Below the pieces are notes generated by a model. It saw only the letters and a program-made list of their open reading frames with translations. It was not told the origin of the DNA and made no database searches. Of a stretch of 64,000 nt of DNA, positions 21,219-31,455 are shown one piece after another; position 1 is the first letter of the stretch, and every line of letters starts with the position of its first letter. The position numbers were made by a program, and so were the translations under genes. This DNA is from Pseudomonas silesiensis (lineage in GTDB: Bacteria > Pseudomonadota > Gammaproteobacteria > Pseudomonadales > Pseudomonadaceae): the NCBI RefSeq assembly GCF_001661075.1, contig NZ_CP014870.1:5213703-5277702 (forward strand), given 5' to 3'.

Positions 21219-21965
21219 TTATCCGAGCTGTGCGGCCACTGACTCTGGAATGTCGGCATTGGAATAGACGTTCTGCACATCATCCAGGTCTTCAAGCATG
21301 TCGATCAGCTTGAGCACCTTCTCGGCGCCCTCCAGGTCCAGTTCGGCACTGGTGGTCGGCAGCATGACGATTTCCGCGTCATCACCTTTGAACCCGGCGG
21401 CTTCCAGGGCGTTACGCACCGAGTAGAAACCGGCGAACGAGGTGAACACGTCGATGGACCCGTCTTCGTGGGTAACCACGTCATCGGCGTCGGCCTCCAT
21501 GGCCGCTTCCATCAGCGCGTCTTCATCGACGCCCGGCGCGAAGGAGATCTGGCCCTTGCGCTCGAACAGGTAAGCCACCGAACCGTCGGTACCAAGGTTG
21601 CCGCCGCACTTGCTGAACGCATGGCGAACAGCGGCTGCGGTGCGGTTGCGATTGTCGGTCATGCACTCGACCATCACCGCCACGCCACCCGGGCCGTAGC
21701 CTTCGTAGGTCAGTTCGACCATGTCGTCGGTGTCGGCAGCACCGGCGCCGCGAGCCACCGCACGGTCGATGATGTCCCGGCTCATGTTCGCGCCAAGGGC
21801 CTTGTCCAGCGCCAGTCGCAAACGCGGGTTGGAACCCGGATCGCCGCCACCCTGACGGGCGGCGACAGTCAGTTCACGAATCCACTTGGTGAAAATCTTG
21901 CCTTTCTTGGCATCCTGACGTTCTTTGCGGTGCTTGATGTTCGCCCACTTGGAATGACCCGCCAT
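21219..21965 (-). CDS. yebC: YebC/PmpR-family regulator
   Basis: A 248-residue YebC/TACO1-family protein beginning [18 protein letters not shown]. Three-domain family, often called transcriptional regulators; recent work on relatives points to a role in translation of proline-rich stretches. The P. aeruginosa orthologue PmpR was reported to repress the PQS regulator gene pqsR, but this window carries no quorum-sensing genes. The ATG at 21965 follows GGAGCG. It lies after aspS with a terminator between, so it may have its own promoter. Confidence 0.95.
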   Translation of the reverse strand: MAGHSKWANIKHRKERQDAKKGKIFTKWIRELTVAARQGGGDPGSNPRLRLALDKALGANMSRDIIDRAVARGAGAADTDDMVELTYEGYGPGGVAVMVECMTDNRNRTAAAVRHAFSKCGGNLGTDGSVAYLFERKGQISFAPGVDEDALMEAAMEADADDVVTHEDGSIDVFTSFAGFYSVRNALEAAGFKGDDAEIVMLPTTSAELDLEGAEKVLKLIDMLEDLDDVQNVYSNADIPESVAAQLG

Positions 21966-22052
21966 AACTCGCTCCGAATTCTCTTTGAAACATTGCCCGC
22001 CGCGCCATGATGCGCCAGCCGGCAAACAAAAATCTCGACCTGTCTAAAAAGA

Positions 22053-22078
22053 AAGGGCGCATCCGAAGAGGCGCCCTT
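22053..22078 (-). terminator. Intrinsic terminator of aspS
   Basis: On the minus strand AAGGGCGC and GCGCCCTT form an 8-bp perfect stem around a 10-base loop, followed by TCTTTTT. It begins 10 bases after the aspS stop codon. Confidence 0.88.
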
Positions 22079-22088
22079 CAGGTCAGCC

Positions 22089-23864
22089 TTACTCAGCTTT
22101 TGGCGTTTCGCGCAGACGAATGTGCAATTCGCGCAATGCCTTGGCATCCACCAGACCCGGAGCCTGAGTCATGACGCAAGCCGCGCTCTGGGTTTTCGGG
22201 AAGGCGATCACTTCACGGATCGACTGGGCGCCGGTCATCAGCATCACCAGACGGTCCAGACCGAAGGCCAGGCCACCGTGCGGCGGCGCGCCGTATTTCA
22301 GGGCGTCGAGCAGGAAGCCGAACTTCTCTTCCTGTTCCGCTTCGCTGATACCCAGCAGACGGAACACCGACTGTTGCATTTCCTTGCGGTGGATACGGAT
22401 CGAACCGCCACCCAGTTCGGTGCCGTTCAGCACCATGTCGTAGGCACGGGACAGCGCGGTCGCCGGGTTGGCTTCCAGTTCTTCCGGCGTGCACTTCGGC
22501 GCGGTGAACGGGTGGTGCAATGCAGTGAAGCTGCCGTCGTCGTTCTCTTCGAACATCGGGAAGTCGACCACCCACATCGGGGCCCACTCGCAGGTCAGCA
22601 GGTTCAGGTCGTTACCGACCTTGATCCGCAGCGCGCCCAGGGCTTCGCTGACGATCTTGGCTTTGTCGGCACCGAAGAACACGATGTCGCCGTCAACCGC
22701 GCCAACGCGATCCAGGATCACATTGAGGTTGGCTTCAGGGATATTTTTGACAATCGGCGATTGCAGCCCCTCGACGCCCTTCGCGCGCTCGTTGACCTTG
22801 ATGTACGCCAGGCCCTTGGCACCGTAGATGCCGATGAACTTGGTGTAGTCGTCGATCTTGCTGCGCGGCATGCTTGCCGCACCTGGAACGCGCAGAGCGG
22901 CAACGCGGCATTTCGGGTCGTTGGCAGGGCCGCTGAACACCTTGAAGTCGACTTCTTTCAGTTGATCGGCAACGTCAACCAGTTCCAGCGGGTTACGCAG
23001 GTCCGGCTTGTCGGAACCGTAACGACGCATAGCCTCTTCGAAGGTCATGTGCGGGAAGTCGCCGAACTCCAGGTCCAGCACTTCCTTGAACAGGTTGCGG
23101 ATCATTTGTTCGGTGATGCCCATGATCTCTTTTTCATCGAGGAAGCTGGTCTCGATGTCGATCTGGGTGAATTCCGGCTGACGGTCGGCGCGCAGGTCTT
23201 CGTCGCGGAAGCACTTGGCGATCTGGTAGTAACGATCGAAACCGGCAACCATCAGCAGCTGCTTGAACAGCTGTGGCGATTGCGGCAGGGCGAAGAAGCT
23301 ACCGGCGTGAGTACGGCTCGGCACCAGGTAGTCGCGAGCGCCTTCTGGCGTGGCACGGGTCAGAATCGGCGTCTCGACATCGAGGAAGCCGTTCTCGTCC
23401 AGGAAGCGACGGATGCTGGTGGTCATGCGCGAGCGCAGACGCAGTTTCTCGAGCATTTCCGGGCGACGCAGGTCGAGGAAGCGATAACGCAGGCGGGTTT
23501 CTTCGCCGACGTCGGAGAACTCGTTGAGCGGGAACGGCGGGGTTTCCGCTTCGTTCAATACTTCCAGCTCGTAGCCCAGCACTTCAATCATGCCCGACGC
23601 CATGTTGGCGTTGGTGGCACCGGCCGGACGCAGGCGAACCTTGCCGGTGATCTTGACCACGTATTCGCTGCGCACGCGATCGGCGGCGGCGAAGGATTCG
23701 GCGCGGTCCGGGTCGAACACCACCTGGGCCAGACCGTCACGATCACGGATATCGAGGAAAATCACCCCACCGTGGTCACGGCGTCGGTGAACCCATCCGC
23801 AAAGGGTAATTTCCTGGCCTTCCAGGCTTTCGTTCAGTTGGCCGCAATAATGGCTGCGCATCAT
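22089..23864 (-). CDS. aspS: Aspartyl-tRNA synthetase
   Basis: A 591-residue class IIb synthetase of bacterial type. It has an N-terminal OB anticodon-binding domain ([21 protein letters not shown]), class II motif 2 near [18 protein letters not shown], a GAD insertion domain (about 290-420) and class II motif 3 in [13 protein letters not shown]. It charges tRNA-Asp. Pseudomonas AspRS is known to be non-discriminating, also making Asp-tRNA-Asn for GatCAB; that cannot be read directly here. It may start at either of two adjacent Met codons. Confidence 0.97.
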   Translation of the reverse strand: MMRSHYCGQLNESLEGQEITLCGWVHRRRDHGGVIFLDIRDRDGLAQVVFDPDRAESFAAADRVRSEYVVKITGKVRLRPAGATNANMASGMIEVLGYELEVLNEAETPPFPLNEFSDVGEETRLRYRFLDLRRPEMLEKLRLRSRMTTSIRRFLDENGFLDVETPILTRATPEGARDYLVPSRTHAGSFFALPQSPQLFKQLLMVAGFDRYYQIAKCFRDEDLRADRQPEFTQIDIETSFLDEKEIMGITEQMIRNLFKEVLDLEFGDFPHMTFEEAMRRYGSDKPDLRNPLELVDVADQLKEVDFKVFSGPANDPKCRVAALRVPGAASMPRSKIDDYTKFIGIYGAKGLAYIKVNERAKGVEGLQSPIVKNIPEANLNVILDRVGAVDGDIVFFGADKAKIVSEALGALRIKVGNDLNLLTCEWAPMWVVDFPMFEENDDGSFTALHHPFTAPKCTPEELEANPATALSRAYDMVLNGTELGGGSIRIHRKEMQQSVFRLLGISEAEQEEKFGFLLDALKYGAPPHGGLAFGLDRLVMLMTGAQSIREVIAFPKTQSAACVMTQAPGLVDAKALRELHIRLRETPKAE

Positions 23865-23986
23865 GGTAGTGGTTTCGCTTCTCGTAATTCGAAATTCGTT
23901 TGGAGACCTTGCTCATATCCGCCCTTGTGAAAGGTGCCAGAGGGTGCAAGAGCTCACGCGTAGTCGTTCAACTCAGGTCTTGAACC

Positions 23987-24208
23987 CTAGTCAGCTTTGT
24001 CGCCGCCGGCCAGGTTCTTCTTCGAACCGGTCTTGAAATCGGTTTCGTACCAGCCGGTGCCGCTGAGGCGGAAGCCCGGCATGGACAGCATCTTCTTGAG
24101 CTCTGGCGCCTGGCAGGCAGGGCAGTCGACCAGCGGTGCTGCGCTGATCTTTTGAATGGCTTCCAACTGATGACCACAGGAAGCACATTGATAGTCGTAC
24201 ATCGGCAT
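23987..24208 (-). CDS. FmdB-type zinc ribbon protein
   Basis: A 73-residue small protein beginning MPMYDYQCASCGHQLEA. Two CxxC pairs (CASC and CPAC) make a single FmdB-family zinc ribbon (residues 1-42). The basic and Gly-rich tail GSKKNLAGGDKAD is also typical. The ATG at 24208 gives the family N-terminus; longer frames upstream are non-homologous. It precedes aspS on the same strand by 122 bases, a conserved pairing in Pseudomonas. The biochemical role of this family is unknown. Confidence 0.88.
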   Translation of the reverse strand: MPMYDYQCASCGHQLEAIQKISAAPLVDCPACQAPELKKMLSMPGFRLSGTGWYETDFKTGSKKNLAGGDKAD

Positions 24209-24344
24209 GGGGGTTGTCTCGGCGATCAGATTGCTACCGCACACGCTGGGTTTTGCGGCAAAGAGCGGGATTATATCCATTAAATGCAGCCTGTGCAGCC
24301 GTAAGACTGCACAGATCGACACTCGACGCGTTCCACCGCCACCG

Positions 24345-24686
24345 TCAGGCCGTAACCGGGCAATTCCCCTCCTTCAAGCTGTGTACCACACAGACAACCC
24401 GCACCAGCGCGCTGAAATTCTTCACCCCGCCGTGCCGCAAATGCACTTGACGGTCCACGTGAGACAGCAGCGCACTGACCGAACAGCGATTGACCTTGGC
24501 CATTTCGCCTAAAATATCCCAATAAACCTGTTCAAGCCGCAAACAGGTCGCAAAACCATTCAAACGCACTGACCGGGATAATGGCTGGGCCAGCCCCATG
24601 TCAAACTCGCTGACAAACGGATCGATCCTTATATCCTTGGATGGAGGACCATCCCTTACCTCGCTTTGCCTGCCTTCATTAACCAT
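24345..24686 (-). CDS. Ribbon-helix-helix domain protein
   Basis: A 113-residue protein. Residues about 37-105 fit the RHH_4 type (PF13467): RSVRLNGFATCLRLEQVYWDI provides the beta strand and helix 1, and NRCSVSALLSHVDRQV the turn and helix 2. The N-terminal 35 residues look disordered. RHH folds dimerise to bind DNA in many regulators, but this subfamily has no known target. The exact start is uncertain, because several in-frame Met/Val codons lie near the N-terminus. It is 136 bases upstream of the zinc ribbon gene. Confidence 0.72.
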   Translation of the reverse strand: MVNEGRQSEVRDGPPSKDIRIDPFVSEFDMGLAQPLSRSVRLNGFATCLRLEQVYWDILGEMAKVNRCSVSALLSHVDRQVHLRHGGVKNFSALVRVVCVVHSLKEGNCPVTA

Positions 24687-25219
24687 ACCGTTGACACTCC
24701 TTTGCCATGCCGGGTTTTTTTAAGAGCCCTGTTGCGATTCTTATAAAAACGCAGGTGCAAAGTTATCTCCAGATGACTTTATGACCATCGACGTAGGATA
24801 AGCCAACAGATGAAGACAGATCATGGAGTTTGTCTTGGTCAGAACCTTTTCCCACACAACCTGGTGCCGAATCATTCAAGCGCGAACGACACCTGCCCGA
24901 TATCGATTGCCATGCGAGCCCCTATAAGGTGGTGAAATCCATCCGACAGCTGCAGCATCACGCTCAAGCCCGTCGCCACGCCGCAGCCCTGGATGTCCCG
25001 GCGATCTGCGACAAATCGTCCCCGATCGACCACCGGACTCCTTGATTTGAGTAGCCTGCAGCTTTGCTGTTAAATAGGCAGTGTGTCGTCGGCCTCTATT
25101 TTTCCGGGTGCTGCGCATAGGCTGATAGCGGGTACGTGTCCAACGCCTCTTATTGTTCTGAAGCGAACCGTGCTTCGTCAGCTCTTCCTTGTGATCCGTC
25201 TTAACGTGAGTTAATCAAA
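24687..25219. other. 533-bp gap with no convincing gene
   Basis: I recognise no protein, RNA gene or repeat family here. A 71-codon open frame at 24830-25045 (plus) has Pseudomonas-like codons in its 3' half but no good ribosome binding site or known homology, so it may be a gene remnant. In P. aeruginosa I recall a Dps-like gene near this position, between aspS and the cold-shock gene; nothing in the gap resembles it. Confidence 0.5.
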
Positions 25220-25822
25220 ATGTTGAAAATCGTCCACCTGCTAATGGGCGCAGCGGCCCTGCTGCTGTCCTTCATCCCTAGCCTGCAACCCGAAGCTGTT
25301 CCTTACCTGCAACAACCCGATGCGCTGTACCTGGCCTTTTTCGGCCTGCTCAACCTCACCCTCGCACCTGTCATTCCTTACTGGAACAAAGGTGCGCGTC
25401 ATCAGTTGCAAAACCTGGTCAGCGCCCTGTTGGTGCTGGCTGTCGTCTTGCAAACCCTGACGCTGATCGCGAAGATGCCTGTCATCGCCGGTCAACCTGC
25501 CGTTCTGTTCAGCCTGATCGCTGCCCTGATCGCCGTTCTTCTGCACCTGGCCATCAGCTTTTACAAATCGTCACCGGCCGCCGCGACGCCAAGCTATGAC
25601 ATGAGCAACCGCGATACGGGTACCGTCAAGTGGTTCAACACTTCCAAAGGCTTCGGCTTTATCTCCCGTGACTCCGGCGATGATATTTTCGTGCATTTCC
25701 GGGCTATTCGGGGTGAAGGCCATCGTGTCCTGGTCGAAGGCCAGCGCGTTGAGTTTTCTGTCATGAATCGTGACAAGGGCCTGCAAGCCGAAGATGTGAT
25801 CGCCGCTTTGCCGCGACGCTGA
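25220..25822 (+). CDS. Membrane-anchored cold-shock domain protein
   Basis: A 200-residue fusion. Residues 1-115 hold about four hydrophobic helices (about 5-18, 33-52, 63-83, 90-113). After a short linker ([14 protein letters not shown]), residues about 131-200 form a complete cold-shock domain with [14 protein letters not shown] (RNP1) and DDIFVHFR (RNP2). The domain therefore appears tethered to the inner membrane. A homologous gene annotated as a probable cold-shock protein occurs at this locus in P. aeruginosa, as far as I recall. The function of the membrane part is unknown. A strong terminator follows. Confidence 0.88.
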   Translation: MLKIVHLLMGAAALLLSFIPSLQPEAVPYLQQPDALYLAFFGLLNLTLAPVIPYWNKGARHQLQNLVSALLVLAVVLQTLTLIAKMPVIAGQPAVLFSLIAALIAVLLHLAISFYKSSPAAATPSYDMSNRDTGTVKWFNTSKGFGFISRDSGDDIFVHFRAIRGEGHRVLVEGQRVEFSVMNRDKGLQAEDVIAALPRR

Positions 25823-25832
25823 TCCAAGGCTG

Positions 25833-25870
25833 AAAAAAACCGCGAACAGCCAGGCTGTTCGCGGTTTTTT
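25833..25870. terminator. Bidirectional intrinsic terminator
   Basis: AAAAAACCGCGAACAGCC-A-GGCTGTTCGCGGTTTTTT is an almost perfect palindrome with T-tracts on both strands. It serves the convergent cold-shock-domain gene (plus) and slyX (minus). Confidence 0.95.
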
Positions 25871-25897
25871 ATTGCGCACCCATTGGGCCCCGCGGGT

Positions 25898-26104
25898 TCA
25901 ATAGTGCGGTGGTGGCGCTTCTTCTTCGAAGGATTCGAACTGGCCGACCATTTCCTCCTGGCGCTTGAGCAACGCCTCCATCTGCAATTGCAGGCGCTCA
26001 ACAACCCGCTGCTGTGCCGCCAGCACATCATTCAATGCCTGGATGGTGTCATCCTGAAACGCCATTTGGCTCTCCAGATCGGTAACGCGTGCTTCCAGGC
26101 TCAT
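25898..26104 (-). CDS. slyX: SlyX family protein
   Basis: A 68-residue SlyX-type protein. Nearly the whole chain (about 4-55) is a predicted coiled coil with heptad-spaced hydrophobics ([18 protein letters not shown]), ending in the typical Pro-rich PPPHY tail. SlyX is a small protein of unknown function. It starts three bases after the stop of the HIT gene, so the two form an operon. It ends at a shared bidirectional terminator. Confidence 0.9.
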   Translation of the reverse strand: MSLEARVTDLESQMAFQDDTIQALNDVLAAQQRVVERLQLQMEALLKRQEEMVGQFESFEEEAPPPHY

Positions 26105-26107
26105 GAT

Positions 26108-26533
26108 TCAGCCCTCCAAAAACGTGAAATCATCGGTTAAAACCAGACGCAGCCGTTCACGTATCACCGCGATCTGCTCTGCACTGTAAGGCAACGCCGG
26201 GTGCTTGCCCCAGACTGGAGCTGGCCACGCGGCGTCCTCACGCTTGCGCACGATCACATGCATGTGCAGCTGACTGACGACGTTACCCAGGGCCGCGACG
26301 TTCAATTTGTCCGCGTCGAACGAGTCCTTGAGCGTTTCCGCCAGCGCAGTCGTTTCCTGCCACAGCTGCTGTTGATCTGCGACATCCAACTGAAATATCT
26401 CGCTGATATCCTCGCGGCGTGGCACCAGGATGAACCAGGGATAGTTCGAATCGTTGGACAACAGCAGCCGGCAGAGAGGGAAATCCCCGATCGGTAGCGT
26501 GTCTTGTTGAAGTCGTGGATCTAAAGCGAACAT
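26108..26533 (-). CDS. HIT-family hydrolase
   Basis: A 141-residue histidine-triad protein. The motif is QLHMHVIVR, that is Q-x-H-x-H rather than the usual H-x-H-x-H, keeping the two C-terminal histidines including the probable nucleophile. Upstream are the nucleotide-binding segments NDSNYPWFILVPRR and LGNVVSQLHMH. I chose the ATG at 26533 because GGGAG lies 8 bases ahead of it; an upstream ATG at 26560 is possible. HIT enzymes hydrolyse nucleotidyl amidates or dinucleotides; the substrate here is unknown. Operon with slyX. Confidence 0.85.
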   Translation of the reverse strand: MFALDPRLQQDTLPIGDFPLCRLLLSNDSNYPWFILVPRREDISEIFQLDVADQQQLWQETTALAETLKDSFDADKLNVAALGNVVSQLHMHVIVRKREDAAWPAPVWGKHPALPYSAEQIAVIRERLRLVLTDDFTFLEG

Positions 26534-27432
26534 CGCGCGCACTCCCGCCTGGTCATTCATTTTCAGCTTAGCGCCCGCCCCGTGAGACGGCGCACCAAGC
26601 GACAGGACGGCAGCATACCTGCGATCGGCGCGGGCTTCACGCCGAACCCCGCCAAGCGAGCCAGAACATGAACAAGAGACCCATCTTGGAACATTTTTCA
26701 TCGAGCCGCACCAACACAGAACCAGCTTGAATGAAAAAACGCCGAAATGACTGATTAACAAGAATGTGTTCAAATTTTCCCGAGGGCGGCACTGTGTGAA
26801 ATCAGTACAGCTAGAAGATTTTTTGCACCAAAACCGCACAGTGCGTCTACGCTGAGTGCGACGGGCATCCGCCGTTTACTCAACGGCGGGGTGAACCGGT
26901 AACGTTTTTGGTTTCACGCAGTCGGCCAGGGTGACGCAACACCATGCGTACCATGGCGTCAAGGCCTCACAAAACAGGCTTGAACCCCAGGTTTCATGAG
27001 GTTTTTATTGCGACAGGCTGGTTTTCAGAAAAAAACCGCAACAGATTTCTGATTTGTGCACGCTTGTTGCATTCACACCCACATCGCCTCTGAAGCGTCC
27101 GCTGGAAGCGGAAGCCTTCAAGGCACATAAAAACAGTGGCAGGGTTGCCCGATGGAGATTCAAACGTTTCACCAGGGACTCTTTTTACCGATACTCAAGC
27201 CCGGAAAAACGACGCTGAAGTTGTCATTCCACTTGCGTCGGGGCTGTAAATTTGCGACATCTACCAAGCCATTTGCGACAGGGCCGTAAAGAAGCTGAAA
27301 GGTGGGGTACGCAAGTATCGCCAACATGGTCGGCGTGATATAAGTTTGCGCCGACACAAAAAGAAAGAGCCGCCCAGATAATAAAACAGGTGGGACGGCA
27401 GTACTCTTCTAAAACCAAAGGAGCAAATCACG
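26534..27432 (+). other. Long control region upstream of oprD
   Basis: About 900 bases between the divergent HIT gene and oprD with no convincing gene on either strand. The distal half is featureless to my eye. The proximal part holds two TTTGCGACA repeats 21 bases apart (ArgR-like), two near-copies of GGGCTGTAAA/GGGCCGTAAA (27241-27250, 27281-27290) and a ribosome binding site CAAAGGAGC before the ATG. P. aeruginosa oprD also has a long regulated upstream region. Confidence 0.55.
27251..27280 (-). promoter_or_regulatory. ArgR-like operator of oprD
   Basis: On the minus strand TGTCGCAAAT occurs twice as a direct repeat with a 21-base period (27254-27259 and 27275-27280 for the core). The P. 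aeruginosa ArgR half-site as I recall it is TGTCGC-N8-AA arranged as direct repeats with a similar period, and ArgR activates oprD in response to arginine there. It lies about 155-180 bases upstream of the oprD start codon. Confidence 0.65.
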
Positions 27433-28761
27433 ATGCGCGTGATGAAGTGGAGCATGATCGCACTGGCAGTTGCAGCAGCAGCCAGTACTCAATTGGCAAC
27501 AGCCGCACCTTTCGTAGGCGACCAGGCCGAAGCCAAAGGTTTTGTTGAAGACGCAAAATTCGACTTGCTGCTTCGCAACTACTATTTCAACCGTAACAAG
27601 AAAGATGGCGCAGTCGACGATAAAGACTGGACCCAGGGTTTCCACGGTGTATTCAGCTCCGGTTACACCCAAGGCCCAGTAGGTTTTGGCGTTGACGCCT
27701 TCGGTTACCTGTCGGTCAAACTGGACGGTACCGACGAGCACTCCGGTTCGGGCAACCTGAGCACTAACGCTGCTGGCGAAAACAATGACAGCCAGGGCAA
27801 GGCAGGCGGCGCAGTCAAGGCTCGCATTTCCAAAACCGAACTGAAATTCGGTGAAATGCAGCCGAGCACCGCACCAGTATTCGCTGTTGGCGGCTCCCGT
27901 ATCCTTCCGCAAACTGCTACCGGTTTCCAACTGCAGAGCAGCGAAATCAAAGACCTTGACCTCGAAGCCGGTCACTTCTACTCGGCAAGCAGCCAGGACA
28001 AAAACTCCAGCAAAGGTGGCTTGTACGCCAACTACGCAGGCGTTGAAGCCAACAATATCGATTATTTCGGCGGCAAGTACGGCATCACTGAAAACCTGAG
28101 CGCATCGCTGTACGGCGCCCAGCTGCAAGACATCTGGGACCAGTACTACGCCAACCTGAACTACACCATCCCGATGGGTGAAGATCAGTCGATCAACCTG
28201 GACGGTAACATCTACCGCACTGACGATTCCGGCGACGCTGAAGCGGGCGACATCAGCAACACCACGTTCTCGCTGGCAGCCGCTTACTCCTTCCTGAAAG
28301 CGCACACCCTCACCGTCGGCTTCCAGAAAGTCAACGGCGACACTCCGTTCGACTACATCGGCGTGGGCAAGAACAACCGCGGCGGCGACTCGATCTTCCT
28401 CGCCAACTCCATCCAGTACTCCGACTTCAACGGTCCGAACGAAAAATCTGCACAAGTTCGTTATGACCTGAAAATGGCCGAGTACGGCGTTCCGGGCCTG
28501 AGCTTCATGACCCGCTACGTGAAAGGCTGGGATATCGACGGCTCCAGCACTTCGACCAACAGCGCCTACGCGGGTCTGTATGGTGAAGATGGCAAGCACC
28601 ACGAAACCAACTTTGAAGCCAAATACGTAGTGCAGACTGGCCCGGCCAAAGATCTGTCCTTCCGTATCCGTCAAGCATGGCACCGCGCCAACACTGACCA
28701 GGGCGAAGGCGATATCGACGAGTTCCGTCTGATCGTCGACTACCCGATTTCGGTCTTGTAA
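27433..28761 (+). CDS. oprD: Outer-membrane porin OprD
   Basis: A 442-residue OprD-family porin with an 18-stranded barrel expected. The signal peptide is cleaved near ATAA (about residue 25). Recognisable family segments are FVGDQAEAKGFVEDAKFDLL, LLRNYYFNR, GGSRILPQTATGFQLQSSE, and the C-terminus ending in DYPISVL with a final aliphatic residue. It resembles P. aeruginosa OprD, which takes up basic amino acids and admits carbapenems, more than OprE/OprQ as far as I can judge. The neighbours aspS/slyX/csp match the oprD locus. Loop differences mean substrate range should not be assumed. Confidence 0.9.
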   Translation: MRVMKWSMIALAVAAAASTQLATAAPFVGDQAEAKGFVEDAKFDLLLRNYYFNRNKKDGAVDDKDWTQGFHGVFSSGYTQGPVGFGVDAFGYLSVKLDGTDEHSGSGNLSTNAAGENNDSQGKAGGAVKARISKTELKFGEMQPSTAPVFAVGGSRILPQTATGFQLQSSEIKDLDLEAGHFYSASSQDKNSSKGGLYANYAGVEANNIDYFGGKYGITENLSASLYGAQLQDIWDQYYANLNYTIPMGEDQSINLDGNIYRTDDSGDAEAGDISNTTFSLAAAYSFLKAHTLTVGFQKVNGDTPFDYIGVGKNNRGGDSIFLANSIQYSDFNGPNEKSAQVRYDLKMAEYGVPGLSFMTRYVKGWDIDGSSTSTNSAYAGLYGEDGKHHETNFEAKYVVQTGPAKDLSFRIRQAWHRANTDQGEGDIDEFRLIVDYPISVL

Positions 28762-28786
28762 TCGAAAGCAGTTAGTTTGCGCTAAT

Positions 28787-28817
28787 AAAAAGGCCCATCT
28801 TCGGATGGGCCTTTTTT
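28787..28817. terminator. Intrinsic terminator of oprD
   Basis: AGGCCCATC-TTCG-GATGGGCCT, a 9-bp stem capped by a UUCG tetraloop, flanked by an A-run and TTTTTT. It can act for oprD and, on the other strand, for mscS. Confidence 0.95.
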
Positions 28818-28899
28818 ATTGCCACTGCAGTGTGCTTAACGAACCGGGTTCTCGTGTACACCCCTGACCGAAGGGTCAAACATGAACTGAACCGTTCAT

Positions 28900-29742
28900 T
28901 TACGCCGTTGCGGAGTCCTGAACGACTCGAATAACCCGCTGTGGAAACGGAATATCGATCCCCGCTGTTTTCAGACGATCACGGGATTGTTCATTGAACA
29001 TGAACATCACACTCCAATAATCGGCAGTTTTCACCCATACGCGCAGGGAAACAGTGATCGAACTGTCGCCCAAGGTGGAAATGACGGCTTCCGGAGCAGG
29101 CTCGGTCAATACACGCGGGTCCTTCGCCAGTTCCAACAGTACTTCACGGGCTTTCTGCAAGTCCGCTTCGTAATCCACACCCACATCAAACACAACCTTG
29201 CGGGTCGGCTGACGGTTAGTGTTGGTGATGATGCCGTTCGACAGATTGCCGTTAGGGACGATAATGGTTTTGTTATCGCCGGTGCGCAGCACGGTATGGA
29301 AAATCTGGATGCTGTCGACGGTGCCGGCCACACCCTGGGCCTCGATCCAGTCGCCAATGCGGAACGGACGGAACAACAGAATCAGCACGCCGCCGGCGAA
29401 GTTCGCCAGGCTGCCCTGCAACGCCAGGCCGATGGCCAGACCGGCCGCACCGATGGCGGCAACGAACGAGGTAGTTTCCACACCGATCATCGAGGCCACG
29501 CTGACAATCAGCAGCACCTTGAGAATGATGTTCGCCAGGCTGCTGATGAAGCCTTGCAGCGCCAGGTCGGCGTTACGCAGCGCCAGCAGTCCGCCGAGCT
29601 TTTGCGTCACCTTGTTGATCAGCCACCAGCCGATGGCCAGGGTGATGATCGCCAGCAGCACACGACTGCCATATTCCATGATCATCGGAATCCAGGCTTG
29701 GGATGCCTTGACCAGATTGTCCACTTCAGCATTCAAATCCAT
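28900..29742 (-). CDS. mscS: Small-conductance mechanosensitive channel MscS
   Basis: A 280-residue MscS-type channel, close to E. coli MscS (286). Three N-terminal membrane helices (about 20-45, 60-85, 90-125) are present. TM3 is the Gly/Ala-rich AAIGAAGLAIGLALQGSLANFAGG pore helix. The beta domain FRIGDWIEAQGVAGTV follows, and then the C-terminal alpha/beta vestibule. It releases osmolytes on hypo-osmotic shock. It is monocistronic, convergent with oprD; yajQ follows upstream on the same strand 132 bases away. Confidence 0.95.
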   Translation of the reverse strand: MDLNAEVDNLVKASQAWIPMIMEYGSRVLLAIITLAIGWWLINKVTQKLGGLLALRNADLALQGFISSLANIILKVLLIVSVASMIGVETTSFVAAIGAAGLAIGLALQGSLANFAGGVLILLFRPFRIGDWIEAQGVAGTVDSIQIFHTVLRTGDNKTIIVPNGNLSNGIITNTNRQPTRKVVFDVGVDYEADLQKAREVLLELAKDPRVLTEPAPEAVISTLGDSSITVSLRVWVKTADYWSVMFMFNEQSRDRLKTAGIDIPFPQRVIRVVQDSATA

Positions 29743-29874
29743 CTTCTTTCTCCTGATTCCCGGCTACCCGGCACGCGAAAAATGAGCGGCAGAAAAGACG
29801 CGCCCGATGCGGGCTCACCGTTTCTGCCATCGGGCCTCGGACGCCGAAAACGCCGATAGGTTCCCGCTTGAAAG

Positions 29875-30360
29875 TCAGTCGCGGAAGTTGTTGAACTGCA
29901 GCGGCATGTCGAAAGTTTTAGCGCGCAAGGCGGCAATGGCTTCTTGCAGGTCGTCACGCTTCTTGCCGGTGATGCGCACCTGCTCGCCCTGAATCGCAGC
30001 CTGGACCTTGAGCTTGGCGTCCTTGACGTGAGCGACAATCTTCTTTGCCAGCTCTTTGTCGATGCCTTCCTTGAGGACCGCTTCCTGCTTCATCAGCTTG
30101 CCGGAGGCATAGGCATCCTTGACTTCAAGGCACTGCACGTCGATTTTGCGCTTGACCAGGGCCAGTTTGAGGATCTCAATCATCGCTTCAAGCTGGAAAT
30201 CGGCCTCAGCGGTCAGGTTGACCGTCAGCTCCTTTTCCTTGAACTCGAAGCTGCCTTTGCCTTTCAGGTCATAACGACGATCGAGTTCCTTGACGGCGTT
30301 CTCGACCGCGTTGGTGACTTCGTGTTTGTCCAGTTCGGATACCACGTCGAACGACGGCAT
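29875..30360 (-). CDS. yajQ: YajQ-family nucleotide-binding protein
   Basis: A 161-residue YajQ protein ([22 protein letters not shown] at the start). It has two ferredoxin-like domains. In Xanthomonas and Pseudomonas relatives, YajQ was reported to bind cyclic di-GMP and affect transcription; older data describe nucleotide/RNA binding. The length is exact for the family. AGGAG-like sequence is weak (GGAGAGATTAC before the ATG). It is divergent from panE, with about 140 bases between. Confidence 0.93.
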   Translation of the reverse strand: MPSFDVVSELDKHEVTNAVENAVKELDRRYDLKGKGSFEFKEKELTVNLTAEADFQLEAMIEILKLALVKRKIDVQCLEVKDAYASGKLMKQEAVLKEGIDKELAKKIVAHVKDAKLKVQAAIQGEQVRITGKKRDDLQEAIAALRAKTFDMPLQFNNFRD

Positions 30361-30390
30361 GTAATCTCTCCAATAAAAGGGCGCGCTTGA

Positions 30391-31419
<1,029 letters not shown>

Positions 31420-31455
31420 GCAGCGGCTACGCTGGCCACTTGTTCCTGATCAGCG

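Noticed and set aside
22122..23930. A 602-codon open frame on the plus strand opposite aspS
   Set aside because: Same antisense effect of GC-rich coding sequence; aspS is complete on the minus strand and the product looks like no family.
24830..25045. A 71-codon plus-strand open frame as a real gene
   Set aside because: No ribosome binding site, no homology I recognise, and the N-terminal half has poor codon use. Kept only as a possible remnant.
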